From positions 810,001 to 874,000 of the forward strand of contig JAEMWC010000247.1 of NCBI GenBank assembly GCA_016490735.1: 64,000 nucleotides of DNA, in the 5' to 3' direction. This stretch comes from Pachyseris speciosa (Eukaryota > Cnidaria > Anthozoa > Scleractinia > Pachyseridae). Below, piece after piece: positions 34,986-46,300 of the stretch (within the stretch, counting starts at the first letter, position 1; every line of letters begins with the position of its first letter). The notes under the pieces were generated by a model, which was not told where the DNA came from, made no database searches, and was given only the letters and a program-made list of their open reading frames with translations. Made by a program: the position numbers and the translations under genes.

Positions 34986-35039
34986 ATTTATCGAGAACCA
35001 CACACCAAGATTTTTAACCTTTTTCCTTTGCCATTTGAA

Positions 35040-35940
35040 GTCTAGTTCAGGACATAGCTTAATAGGCGTGTTCGCTTCGGAGCCTCCGTTTTTCTGCTGT
35101 TGAGTCTGAGGCCAGATGCCCTGCTAAAACCATCTAAAAGCCTTATAGACTCTTTTAGAGATTCCTCGGAACCGTTTAAAACAAGTGTTGCATCATCTTC
35201 ATATTGAATCAGTTTGACCTCGGTGTCCTTTATAGTTATACCCCTAATCTTCTTGTTTTTGCGAAAGGTTTCGACCATTGTTTCTGCTGCAAGTATGAAA
35301 AGCTAAGGTGACAAAGGACAGCCTTGCCTTACTTCTCTGCTGAGCTTAAAGAAATTGTTCTACCATCCGTTGTTAAGGATACAGCTTTCGATGTTACAGT
35401 AAAAGACGTTTATCCATTTGATGAGAGATGGGCCAAAACCAAAGTGCTCAAGGGTTTCATGTATAAAAGGCCATTCGAGCGTGTCGAAGGCTTTTTGAAC
35501 GTCAAGCAAAAGGAGAAGCCTCGGAATATCTTTTGCTGCTGTATATTTGATAACAATGTCTATAAGCCGAATATTCTCACCAATAAAATCTATTTTTGAT
35601 GAAGCCTGTTTGGTCGTGTGAGATAAGCTTAGGGAGCATAGTTTTTATCCGGCTTCCTATAGCTTTGGTTGTAATCTTATAATCACAGTTTAAAAGCGTG
35701 AGTGGTCGCCAGTTTTTTTTATCAAATTAGGATCCGTGTCTTTTTTTGGAATCAACTTGATAACTCCAAGTCTTTGTGGGACTGAAAGCTTTCCAGCATC
35801 GTAAGAATGATTAAAGGCGCCAACCAAGATTTCTCTGACGCTCCAGATGTTTTGTCCGAGATTATATAATCTGCTCCTTGATGACAACATCATACTCAAG
35901 CAACACGTGTGGATATTCTTTAAGGTTGTTTTAACAGATT
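35040..35940 (-). pseudogene. LINE reverse-transcriptase fragment
   Basis: Minus-strand pieces include VPQRLGVIKLIPKKDTDPNL (finger region), RQGCPLSP followed by a stop where Tyr is usual (near 35,310), QYEDDATLVLNGSEESLKES (catalytic box, YEDD instead of the usual YADD) and ASGLRLNSRKTEA. Order and spacing are those of a non-LTR reverse transcriptase, probably of the L1-like type. It is truncated at both ends. Confidence 0.7.
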
Positions 35941-36309
35941 CTTTAATCGCTTGAGGCTTGTCTTGTAGTTGTCAGATAGGATTGGACGAGTGTTCTTCCA
36001 GGGCAGGTGTACCTAATACCTCCCATGCCGAAAGGTGTTAGTATTGGTGAACTAGCTGTAGACTGACTGTTCACAGCTTGATATCACTAATGACTCCAAG
36101 TTCCAGAGTCACTTTAGCTCTCCAATTAGGTCATTGTTCTCAGGATGAGTTGGTTCAGAAGCACACCTAAGGACATGTGTGTAGACACCAGGTTCACCGA
36201 TGCGTCAATGTCACGGGTTGAACCTTCTACTGGTCTTTCTACTTCTACTGTCTCGGGTATCCGAGACAACCCCCGAGTTACCCTGTGCGAGCTGTTTTAG
36301 CGAAGCAGT

Positions 36310-36905
36310 TGTGTATGGTTTATATACAGAAAATGGAGCTACGCTATTGGTGGTAACATGGTAACGTGAAAAACAGGAATAAATTAATTGAATGAAAAGC
36401 GCTCGTTGATACGGTGGGGATTAAGAGTGCCAATTTGAAAGATCACTGATCGGCTCACGTGTACCTCCGCAAAGGTTATCTATTGCATAACCTGCACATT
36501 ATACAAAAAGTTATAAATCGGCGAAACAGGAAGACGACTAGGTGACCGATTCCGAGAACATCTTCGTGATGTTGAGAAAGATGACAAAGACGCATCCAAA
36601 CCTGTCGCTCGGCATTTTAATCTCCCTAACCATTCCAAACAACACATGTCGATCTCCGGCCTTTCCCTACATCAAGGTACCACGGAAAGCCGTAAAAATC
36701 TCGAGCAAAAACTGATCTTTCAAATTGGCACTCTTAATCCCCACGGTATCAACGAGCGCTTTTCATTCAATTAATTTATTCCTGTTTTTCACGTTACCAT
36801 GTTACCACCAATAGCGTAGCTCTGTATATAAACCATACACAACCCACAATTCCTCGATTCGCTCCGACGAAGGGCTAACGCTCGAAACGTCAGCTAATCG
36901 AATCC

Positions 36906-36936
<31 letters not shown>

Positions 36937-36960
36937 CGTTGATAAACCAAAATTTTTTTT
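36310..36960 (+). mobile_element. Penelope-like element 3' end with GIY-YIG endonuclease and inverted partial copy
   Basis: Plus-strand frame 36,493-36,774 reads IGETGRRLGDRFREHLRDVE and KPVARHFNLPNHSKQHMSIS, the GIY-YIG endonuclease of Penelope-like elements. The Tyr codon of the YIG motif is TAA here. The tail includes GACGAAGGGCTAACGCTCGA. About 135 bp at 36,310-36,445 is an inverted copy of 36,715-36,850, a structure common in Penelope-like insertions. Confidence 0.75.
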
Positions 36961-37019
36961 GTAAATTTAAGACGAGTTATGAATAACTAAGTAGCGACAA
37001 CTTTGCCTCGGTCACGCAA

Positions 37020-39000
37020 TTCTCATATAGACGCCCCTAGACGGGGCCCTGGTCTCGTGTGTACAGCCATTGGACCGCTGTCTGCCCTTCTCACTTCTCC
37101 TGTAACTAACTGCCAGTACTGGTCAGATCCAATTAAGATGTCTATTTCACTTGGTCCAGCTTCTCCGGAATTGTCAGCTAGATGCAGGTCACTGAGATAG
37201 TCATAGATATTCTTTGCCAAGTCTACTGTCTGACCAGTAAGACGTTCACGAATTAGGGGTACTGAATAGGGTGACATCTGCATATCCTTCCCATTCAGAA
37301 GTTTGATACTAAAATCAACAACATCACATTTCTGTGACTTCTCTTCCTTAGACCCAAAGGTTTTGATTAGCATTGTTTCTTGGTGTTCAACTTGTAGGTT
37401 AAGCTCTTTCTTCAGATGGTTCGTGGTAAATGACCTCTGACGTCCACTGTAAAGAATTATTCTTGTCTTTCTGCCTCCTCCTGCAGATCCTGTCTTGTTA
37501 ATAATGGCTTGGGCTGTCTGAAAGAGGATAGGATCTTCGAACTAATGAGCATGACTACACATGTGGATTCAGGAGAGGACTTGTCTTCTGGGTTTGTACC
37601 TTCCCTTGACTGAGGTTTGTCACTGGTCGGGGGCAGAGGGGTGTGTCTAGTACAGCTGATATGATGCTGGCCGTCACATGTAGAGCATTTTTTTGTGATG
37701 GGCAGTCACGAATTGGGTGATGTTTCTTCAAACAAAATTAACATCTCCCAGCCTTTCTTAGGAATTCCCTTCGTACTTGCACTTCGGTCACGGTCTAGCA
37801 TTTGTTGGAAGCATGAGGGTGTCTGCCATAGATGCATGTCGGAGAGGAGCGCAAGGTTCAGGTAAGTGCTGCATCTGTAGGAGGATCATTCAAATACTGA
37901 TCTTTTCTACGGGATGGCAAGTTCATGGCTGCAACCATGGCTCTTTCACGTGCCTCAAGGTCTTGGTGCAATGCTTTCAGTAAGGAGTCAAGTTCCCAAT
38001 CACCTCCCTTGATCTCCCTGCTTACAATCAGACGTGTTTCTTGGGGTATCTTGTTCATCAATACTTACGAGAGTTGGTTACCATATGACTCAGATGACGC
38101 ACCAAGTGCTTTGAGACGTTTAACATGTACTCTTACCGAGTCGTAAATTCTTCTTAGACCCCTTAAATCATGATTGGAAGTGACGGGTGCCATGTTAAGA
38201 AGACCCTCCATATGTCTGTTGATAACCATCTGCTTATTTCTGATCTCCCTTTCAAAATAGCAATCGCGTCCTCATAATTGGTGGCTGTTACAGATAAATC
38301 TGCAGTGGCTTCACTAGCAATCTTTTCCAAAAAGGGTATCAGATAGTTGAATTTTTCAATCGTGGCTATACTAGCGTTGGTTTGAATGGAAGCCTCAGAC
38401 GTGTCTCAGAAAGTACACCATTTTGTAACATCCCCATCAACTCAGGGGCTTGCCGCTTGCGATTGAGGGGAAGTTGAGATATGGGCTGAAGCAATCTCAG
38501 CCCTTACCGTTTCGCTTTTACCGTTTTCAGAGGTCGGCTCGTCTGACGTAGATGGGATAGGTTCCATTTTCGGTGTAAAAATGGCGGGAAACACTGCGTC
38601 CAATAAAGCGATCACAAATTTCACTCTGTTTTGAAATCAAAGAGGTCGGCTGTTTCAATCTGTTCCACGATGTATTCTTCTGTCGATGATTCGAGGATTT
38701 CCACGTTAAGTTCTTGCAAGAGGTCAAATTTTTCACCCACAGTCGTTCTATGATGAAGGATTGCTGTTCGCTGCTGAGACACACTGGACGGGTTCTCCAG
38801 AATAGACTGTAGAATTTCATTCGCTGTTTCCATCAAACGATCGGTGGATCTCTTGTGTGCGGTTCGAATTTGTCGTTTCGTCTCAGACATCGATTGGCTT
38901 TCGCTTCCCCCAGCTTCAGAGGGCAGAGAAATGGCTGTAGGCTTTCCTTTCTTTCCCATGTTTACGAAGGTTTTGTCGTTCGCTCGAAGATTCAATCAGA
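37020..39000 (-). pseudogene. BEL/Pao LTR-retrotransposon gag-protease remnant
   Basis: Reading from 38,995 downward on the minus strand: gag N-terminus (KRQIRTAHKRSTDRLMETAN), central gag (MNKIPQETRLIVSREIKGGD, about 38,060), a CCHC knuckle with a stop inside (CLKKHHPIRDC, about 37,725), and the aspartic-protease region (RIILYSGRQRSF, then GSDQYWQLVTGEVRRADSG). The expected DSG active site reads YSG. Frames are broken repeatedly and no reverse transcriptase or LTR was found. Confidence 0.7.
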
Positions 39001-40527
39001 ATGTTTTCCAGAATTCCTCAGAATAACAGGCTTTCTCCGAAGATTTTCTCGATCTATCCGGTTCGAATTACTATGTTAGAAAGGTTCATTGGCTTTTAGG
39101 GTTGCTGTAAAACAAACATCAGGCTCAAAATCCTATCAACCTCAACGACGTTTAATTCACTTCTGTCCGGGGAAAACTGTATTCGCAAAGACATGTCTAA
39201 TCCCATGATGCCTAGAAACATTCAAACAGGCATGACAATATCGCAACATTCCTAACACTTCTATTGAAACTAATCGAAAAAAATAAAAGTCCCGAGTCTT
39301 GGGATTCATCACTACGTACGCTGACCGGATACAATCTTGAACAAACTTGCTCCATATTATCACAACGATTTTTCATTCCAACCTTAGAGGCTTACAATAA
39401 TGTTACAAGTCCTTCTTTAAAACAGTAGTCGCTCTCATGGTTGTTTTATTCTCCTGCGGGGATCAGCACTTCGAAAGACATTCCACGCAACTGGCAGAGT
39501 CATGAACAATGCCGGATCCCGTACGTGTATCTTCCACGTAAAATCTGCGAGTCTGCGTAAATTGACGGGCAAAGTGTCCCTAAACACAACTAAATAGAGC
39601 TCTCCAGCTGTGATTCATTTGAGAAAACCAACCCAATAGCAATTTTAAGGTTGAAATTGTCCAAAACAACATCGAACTGTGTTTACTCGAGTGGCGCCAA
39701 GCGTTTGAACGAATCAAGGGAGAAGCCAATGCATATTTTTTGTGGGGAGGAGTGGTGCGCTTATTAAGTATTTTCTCCACCCACTATGACCAATATATCC
39801 ATTTCCTTATTTTCTTGTTTGTTTGCAACCAAATGCAGAATTTTCGCATGAAATGTCCTCCTTTATTTACAAAGGCTGAATATTTATTTTTAAAACGAAC
39901 AGTTCTCTTACAAAAGAATAGTTTAAGGCTCTAAACAATTACTCAGGCACGGTACAATGTGAAGATTTCTAGATTAACACAGCCAAACCTTGCCGTTTTA
40001 ATAAGACTAATGTACTTTATACACCAACTAAAATATTCTAAGCGCTCTGACCACGTGACTAATGACGTCATGCCCTGCTCCAGGTCATTTCCAAAATTGT
40101 CAGGTGGAACCTTCCTTCTCTCAAATTTTCGATTTCGTGTAAAGCAACGTTGAGTCTACAAAGCGCTCGACCTAGTCCTCCAAATTTCTCGCTCAGCTGC
40201 ATTGCCTTCTTAAATTTCAAATGCCAGACGTCAAGTGGTAATTTTCAAATGCCCCACACAAATGGAATCTGAAATATCCTATATATTTGCCTTTAAATTG
40301 ATCAAGAACTATTGTGACACTAGACTAAAACGCTAATTCGGAATAGTCACGTGATTGATGACGTCATCACATTAGTTTTGAGTTTACAGATATTTTATGG
40401 CAAATGTTATCTATACCTGCTGTGACCCACCTCTAGGTATAAAATTGGCAAAATTATAAAGCTTAAAAACCTTTAGCCTCAAGGGATTCTTTGGAATTTT
40501 TTATAATAGTTATAATTTACTTTTATA

Positions 40528-40568
<41 letters not shown>

Positions 40569-40715
40569 CATTTTCTGGAAGCTGAGCCCTTATCTTGCTT
40601 TCTTCTTATGTTCTTGATTTATCTTCAATCCAATAATTTAATTTTAAAATAGCAAGTGAAAGTTATTAGACAAGCATTTTTAACAAAGGATTAATACAGT
40701 TTTCTCTTAGTGTGA
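39001..40715. other. Stretch with no recognised gene
   Basis: AT-rich non-coding sequence. The only clear feature is an (ATT)n microsatellite at about 40,526-40,565. Part of it could be an LTR of the BEL remnant, but I could not define one. Confidence 0.4.
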
Positions 40716-40833
40716 ATGATATATGAAATGAATCATATATGAACTGCGGAAATGAAATCAAATGAAGAATGATCCTCGCAGTTGTGAACGCAATTTATGC
40801 AATTGCGAAAAGAAGCCTGAAAAAAAAATTCAG

Positions 40834-40880
40834 GACTTCAACGGGGTTTGAACCCGTGACCTCGCGATTACCGGTGCGAT

Positions 40881-40906
<26 letters not shown>
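40834..40906 (-). other. tRNA-like sequence (array unit 1, inverted)
   Basis: Acceptor GGCTTCA pairs with TGAAGTC; D arm GCTC...GAGC; T arm with GGTTCAAACC. The anticodon arm (TCGCACCGGTAATCGCGA) is one base too long, and C rather than T lies at the U33 position, so this is a tRNA-derived repeat rather than a working gene. Confidence 0.6.
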
Positions 40907-40921
<15 letters not shown>

Positions 40922-41092
40922 ATATGTTCCCGTGAGAGAAATGAGTGTGAATGATATATGAAATGAATCATATATGAACTGCGGAAATGATATGTGGAAA
41001 TGCGGAAACTGCGGAAATGATATATATGATTCATTTCATATATCATTCACACTCATTTCTCTCACGGGAACATATGAACCCACAATTGACCT

Positions 41093-41107
<15 letters not shown>

Positions 41108-41133
<26 letters not shown>

Positions 41134-41180
41134 ATCGCACCGGTAATCGCGAGGTCACGGGTTCAAACCCCGTTGAAGTC
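41108..41180 (+). other. tRNA-like sequence (array unit 2)
   Basis: Identical in design to 40,834-40,906, opposite strand. Confidence 0.6.
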
Positions 41181-41342
41181 CTGAATTTTTTTCAGGCTTC
41201 TTTTCGCAATTGCATAAATTGCGTTCACAACTACGAGGATCATTCTTCATTTGATTTCATTTCCGCAGTTCATATATGATTCATTTCATATATCATTCAC
41301 ACTCTTTTCTCTCACGGGAACATATGAACCCACAATTGACCT

Positions 41343-41357
<15 letters not shown>

Positions 41358-41383
<26 letters not shown>

Positions 41384-41430
41384 ATCGCACCGGTAATCGC
41401 GAGGTCACGGGTTCAAACCCCGTTGAAGTC
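41358..41430 (+). other. tRNA-like sequence (array unit 3)
   Basis: Same sequence, 250 bp on. Confidence 0.6.
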
Positions 41431-41592
41431 CTGAATTTTTTTCAGGCTTCTTTTCGCAATTGCATAAATTGCGTTCACAACTGCGAGGATCATTCTTCAT
41501 TTGATTTCATTTCCGCAGTTCATATATGATTCATTTCATATATCATTCACACTCATTTCTCTCACGGGAACATATGAACCCACAATTGACCT

Positions 41593-41607
<15 letters not shown>

Positions 41608-41633
<26 letters not shown>

Positions 41634-41680
41634 ATCGCACCGGTAATCGCGAGGTCACGGGTTCAAACCCCGTTGAAGTC
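41608..41680 (+). other. tRNA-like sequence (array unit 4)
   Basis: Same sequence, 250 bp on. Confidence 0.6.
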
Positions 41681-41844
41681 CTGAATTTTTTTCAGGCTTC
41701 TTTTCGCAATTGCATAAATTGCGTTCACAACTGCGAGGATCATTCTTCATTTGAGTTTTCTCTTAGTTCGTAACTTAATAATTTTTGAATATGTGAATGA
41801 ACACTACTTAAGCAGTAGTGAAAGTAAAGCCTGAAAAAAATTCA

Positions 41845-41916
41845 GGCTTGTACGGGATTCGAACCCACGACCTCTGCAATACCGGTGCAGCGCTCTACCG
41901 ACTGAGCTAACAAGCC
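41845..41916 (-). tRNA. tRNA-like sequence, anticodon position GGT, doubtful as a gene
   Basis: All four arms pair: acceptor GGCTTGT/ACAAGCC, D arm GCTC/GAGC, anticodon stem CTGCA/TGCAG, T arm with GGTTCGAATCC. The loop CCGGTAT would give anticodon GGT (Thr), which animals normally do not use, and U33 is C. It is flanked by GCCTGAAAAAAATTCAGGC, as in the array units, so it is probably another tRNA-derived repeat. Confidence 0.35.
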
Positions 41917-42122
41917 ATCTGGGAGCTGATCGTTTTGTTGGTTCGTAATATACCCGTTAGTAGTGTTTTTTAAATATTGCTTGTAGAAAAGAGAAAAATA
42001 GCGATAGAAAACAAAACGTTTCCTTGACATCGTGACACCATTTTCAAGTTCAATGCATTAAAATAAACTGTCGGAAAATTGTTCGCTCAATATTAACATA
42101 CTTCTTAATTGAATATGCAATA

Positions 42123-42800
42123 TCACGCAAAGAGTTTTGCTTGAATTGAGGCCGACTGGACATTGAAATATCGCGTTAATTCTCTAATTGGCAACATTTC
42201 ACGTACTAAACAATCGAACTCATTCATGCACTTCTTGAGAACGGAAAAATGTCTGCCAAGGTCTTTCGGGACAATACAGTGTTCGTTTATGAAGTGTTTG
42301 CTAATGGAAGAGGACTGTTTCGTGTGTTTAGCCGCGCGTTGGTGCAAGTGCCTGAGAGTATAGCCTACATAACTTGCATCGCACAAGTCACATCAAAATT
42401 ACACGTTGTTGGTTAACAATAGGCAGTTTTTTCTCATGCACTTTTATCTCTCACTGGATCTTATTGCTGACAAAACCGGTTACATGACTGTGTGGGTCTT
42501 CAGGCTTAGGTCGCTCAGATGTTTGCGGACTAAGTCTGCCAAATCCTGGTCGTTGAAGGGCAGGACTATTCGGACCGTTGGGTTGTCTTTTGGGGCAGGT
42601 ATTGGTTGCGGGTCTTCAACTTTAGAGGCAACAAACGACCTGACGACTGTAGAGAAGTGGCTAAAAGACCTGAGCCTGAGTCATTCAACCGGTTTTGTCA
42701 GCGGTAAGATCCAGCGAGAGATAAAAATGCATTAGTAAAAACCATTCATTGTTAACCAACAACGTGTAATTTATAAATTTCAATGTGACTTGTGCGATTA
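42123..42800 (-). pseudogene. Second Penelope-like element fragment (linker plus GIY-YIG endonuclease)
   Basis: From about 42,690 the minus strand reads PAPKDNPTVRIVLPFNDQDL and DLVRKHLSDLSLKTHTV, the region between reverse transcriptase and endonuclease. Then come several stops, and finally CDASYVGYTLRHLHQRAAKH (GIY-YIG) ending at 42,123. About 85-110 bp at 42,694-42,790 repeat 42,380-42,480 in inverted orientation (GTTAACCAACAACGTGTAAT). Confidence 0.7.
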
Positions 42801-43303
42801 TTTCCCCCGTTTTCAAATCTGACCCTTCTTTGTTTCTTCCCTCGCAGCTTTGTTGGAATAAGTGTATCAGAAAGGATTCTAGATTATAGCATTCCGACTA
42901 GTTATTTAACATTTTTTATAGTTATCTTCAAACCCCTCCGTGCATCAATGCGAATTACAAATAACGTAAGTGGCTGAGGAGACATTTTAGCAATGTAATT
43001 TTCGTATGTAATGTAAATTTTGTAAGCGATGTTTTTTTTACTGTTATTAGCTATATGACTATTGTAAGTTAAGTTAATATATTGTAAGTAATGAAAGTAC
43101 TATAAGTAAGTTAATTTGTGTTTTAAGTACTGTAACTAATGTAAGCATTGTAAATAATGTCTGTAAAAAACGTGATCCGAAACGCAAGAAAGGATTAATT
43201 AAGATTAAAAAGAGATTCACGTTTTTTCTTTGTGATGCAGTTCTACTTCTAGCTTGATTTCATTCTTATTCACTCTTGTGTTTTCTTATGTACAAGTGGC
43301 TGG

Positions 43304-46300
43304 CTAACCTTCTGTTGTCTTCGTTTTGTCTAGAAGCTTGTCGAATAGCTTATCTCTCTCATCTCGTTGCTTTCTCAGCTCGTCACATTCATCCACAACC
43401 TTCCTGTACTTTTCCTCTAAACATTGAAGTTTTCTTCGAATGTTTGCACTCTTTTGTCGTTCATTGTTGATATCGTCTGTGGAAGAAATAACATTTTGCT
43501 CAACATTTGTAAAGGAAGCGTATGAAATAATGTCAGCACATGGGCGGTCCTTTATGGTCGCGAGGTTTAAAAGCTTAAGTTTTAAATATAGGTTTTCACG
43601 TGAACAGTACAATATCCTCAAATGAAATCAATGAAGGTATTACGTAGAAACTGGTAACAACGTGTTTATGCTTAGCCTGCGAGCAAGCTCTCCTGAGGGG
43701 TAGGGGGAAAGGGGAGGAAGGAAGAGAAGGAGTCTCATATATTTGAATTTCTGTATCCAAAACTTGGACGCAAAATAAAAATGCAGATTAAAATTTCAGT
43801 CGACGGTAGTTATTCTGTTCTAAAAGCTTGCGAAAATTTGTTGCATCTGAAGTTTTCGTTAAGTTTAAGACCCTAACAACATCAGGCAGTCGGAGCTTTG
43901 CTTTATTGCAGATATGTCCTGGCTGTATTACCGACAGGTTGCGGCAAAAGTTTGATATTTCATTATTTGTCGCTGCTGCTCAAAGTCAAACAACCGACGG
44001 CAAACAGTTTCTTTTTTTTTTCGTTTGCCCTTTTAAAAGCATCACCGACGACCAAATCGAAGAAGCTAGAGGGATGGGAATGTCTGTCGCTTCTGTGTCG
44101 GACTTAACAGACGATGAATTGAGATCAGCCAAGTTACAGCTCTTATTTGTTCCAACGGAGAAGTTGATAAAAATAGCTTTCTCGATATCTAAACATCTCA
44201 ACATACAAATTCTCTTTTAGATTTGAAACCAGAGAAGCGTCTGGCAGTCGATCAGCTGAACTTACTTCAAAGCAAAGATTTTCTCGCTGTTTTGCCTACA
44301 GGGCTTGGCAAAAGTATAATTACTCGGGCTGACCGCGTCTCGCGCGGCGCCCGGGTCTAAAACTAACGACGGTTCTTCTTTTTCGTCCTCGAGTATCATC
44401 CACAAAGCTCACTTCCGGCGTTTCTGCGCAAGCGCTAACTATTTTTAACAGAGTGATGCCTGTTGTCACGTATCGGAAAATGTCGATTCACCTTGTGTCT
44501 TTTGAAGTCTGAACAAACAATATGTTAAGAGAAGTGTCTATTCGAATGTTTGCAAGTTCAACGGCGAGAAGAAAGCTTTTAACATGAGTAAACGTAACTC
44601 CAGATGGACTGCCGTGTTTCCTCGTGTCTGCTTCAGTAGACTGCGAGTAGTCTCTAATTTTGGCGATGGATTGTGGGGCGGGCGAAAGACACGTGCGCGC
44701 GCGAAGTTGCGAGGAGACGCGACGCGAGGGGAGCGCCAAAAATTAGAGACTACAGACAAAGGGAGTTTGACCTTTCACGGCCGAGTGATTCGGAAGTGTA
44801 AATCTCATATCAAGAGCAAGAATGATGCATGTTGTCACGTATCGGAAAACGTCGATTCACCTTGTGTCTTGGAAGTCTGAACAACTAATATGTTAAGGGA
44901 AGTGTCTATACGAATGTTTGCAAGTTCAACAGCGAGAAGAAAGCTTTTAACATGACCAAAATTTAACTCCAGATGGACTGCCGTGTTCCCCGTATCCGCT
45001 CCATTGAGATGTACATTTTGTTGAATAACTGAAGTACGGGATATCACACACCCCTGAGACTTTGACAGGTAGTTTATTTACTATTTTCCCACAATATCTC
45101 AATTTCTGGACTTTAATTTTTGAATGATAAGCGATTAGTTTTTACAAATGTACTAGCGTCACTTGAAACTGTCCAGAAACGTTCCTTTCTTGTGTTTCAA
45201 ATGACCCTGGATTGACGTATTTGTAAACAGTTTCAATCTGCTAATTAATTTTCTACTCACATTTCACCGAGACTCCACTAACGTTTATGCGAAAAAATTC
45301 CTACATCGTTCGATAAGCGTTTTCTTTCTCAAACAATTATCCATCGAAGCGAAAACAAGTGTGCCTAGTTATTTTTGGAATCAATACACTATTTTTATCG
45401 CCTTGCATAACGATAAACCTCTGTGGCCTGAAGGTCATTGTTCCTGCCTGTGACGCAGTTAACACGGGTTCGATGTCTTTTAGTGGTATAAATCATGGGC
45501 TTTATTTTTTCTGTTTCTCCTTTTCTTGTTCTTTTAGAAATATTTTTTACTAGTGTTATAATTATTGTTCTCAATGATTGAGCTGTATTTTAGAGGAATA
45601 TATGTTGATAGGGGTCTAAAGAAATAGACTCCAACACAAGCTAAACACAATGCGTCCGATGTAAGAAAGACAGACTTCCCTCTATTCTTTTGTTTAGCGC
45701 TAAGTTAGGGATACAATACTGTTTTTTGCAAGCCCGAGTTTAGGCTAATTGTAGCCTCTTGTTTATCAAGTTTTTGCTGCCGCTGCTGCGATCGAAAGAA
45801 ATCGTCGTCAGAGAGTATTGGTTGTTTCCCCACTTCAAAGCATTGTCCACGACGACCAGGTCATCGAAGCCCGAAGTGTGGGGATGCCTGTTGCGATCTT
45901 TCTTTGGCGATCTTTCTTTGACCGTGGCTTCTATCTCGCGTAGTTGAGGTTGGCAAAGTTCGCTTGATCATCCTTGGTCCGACATCCGAGACGCGACTTC
46001 ATTTTCCGATACAGCAAACTTTGGGTTTACCATGTTCAAAGTGACCGCACTAAAGGTGAAACTTTCGTTGGTTTTTCGTATTTTTGTAGCACACAGTAGG
46101 CAGACTCCGGCTCTCAGAAAGTGAGGCCATTTTTCAGACACGACAATGCGTGTGCCAAAGTTGTTCCTTCATGTCCTTTCTTGTTCGACGAAAAAAGCAA
46201 ACTTCCGGTTTGCGCTGATTGGCCAAATTTTGACAGCTCAAGCAGCCGGAAGCCACAAGGAGCATTAAAAGCGGAATTCAAATCGCAGAGAGATCGTTGC

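Larger units (their letters stand above)
40716..41756. repeat. 250-bp tandem array containing a tRNA-like sequence, with one inverted unit
   Basis: Three plus-oriented units with a period of exactly 250 bp (anchor CGTCAGTGGC at 41,101, 41,351 and 41,601) follow one minus-oriented unit (about 40,716-40,960), giving a head-to-head junction near 40,960-41,040. Each unit carries a 73-nt tRNA-like sequence plus AT-rich palindromic ATATGATTCATTTCATATATC. Confidence 0.85.

Noticed and set aside
40834..41680. Cluster of functional tRNA-Thr genes
   Set aside because: The anticodon arm has an extra base, U33 is C, anticodon GGT is not expected in animals, and the units are embedded in a 250-bp satellite-like repeat.
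44584..44880. 98-codon Arg-rich frame
   Set aside because: Spans the spacer between two direct repeats and a GC-rich repeat word; no domain.
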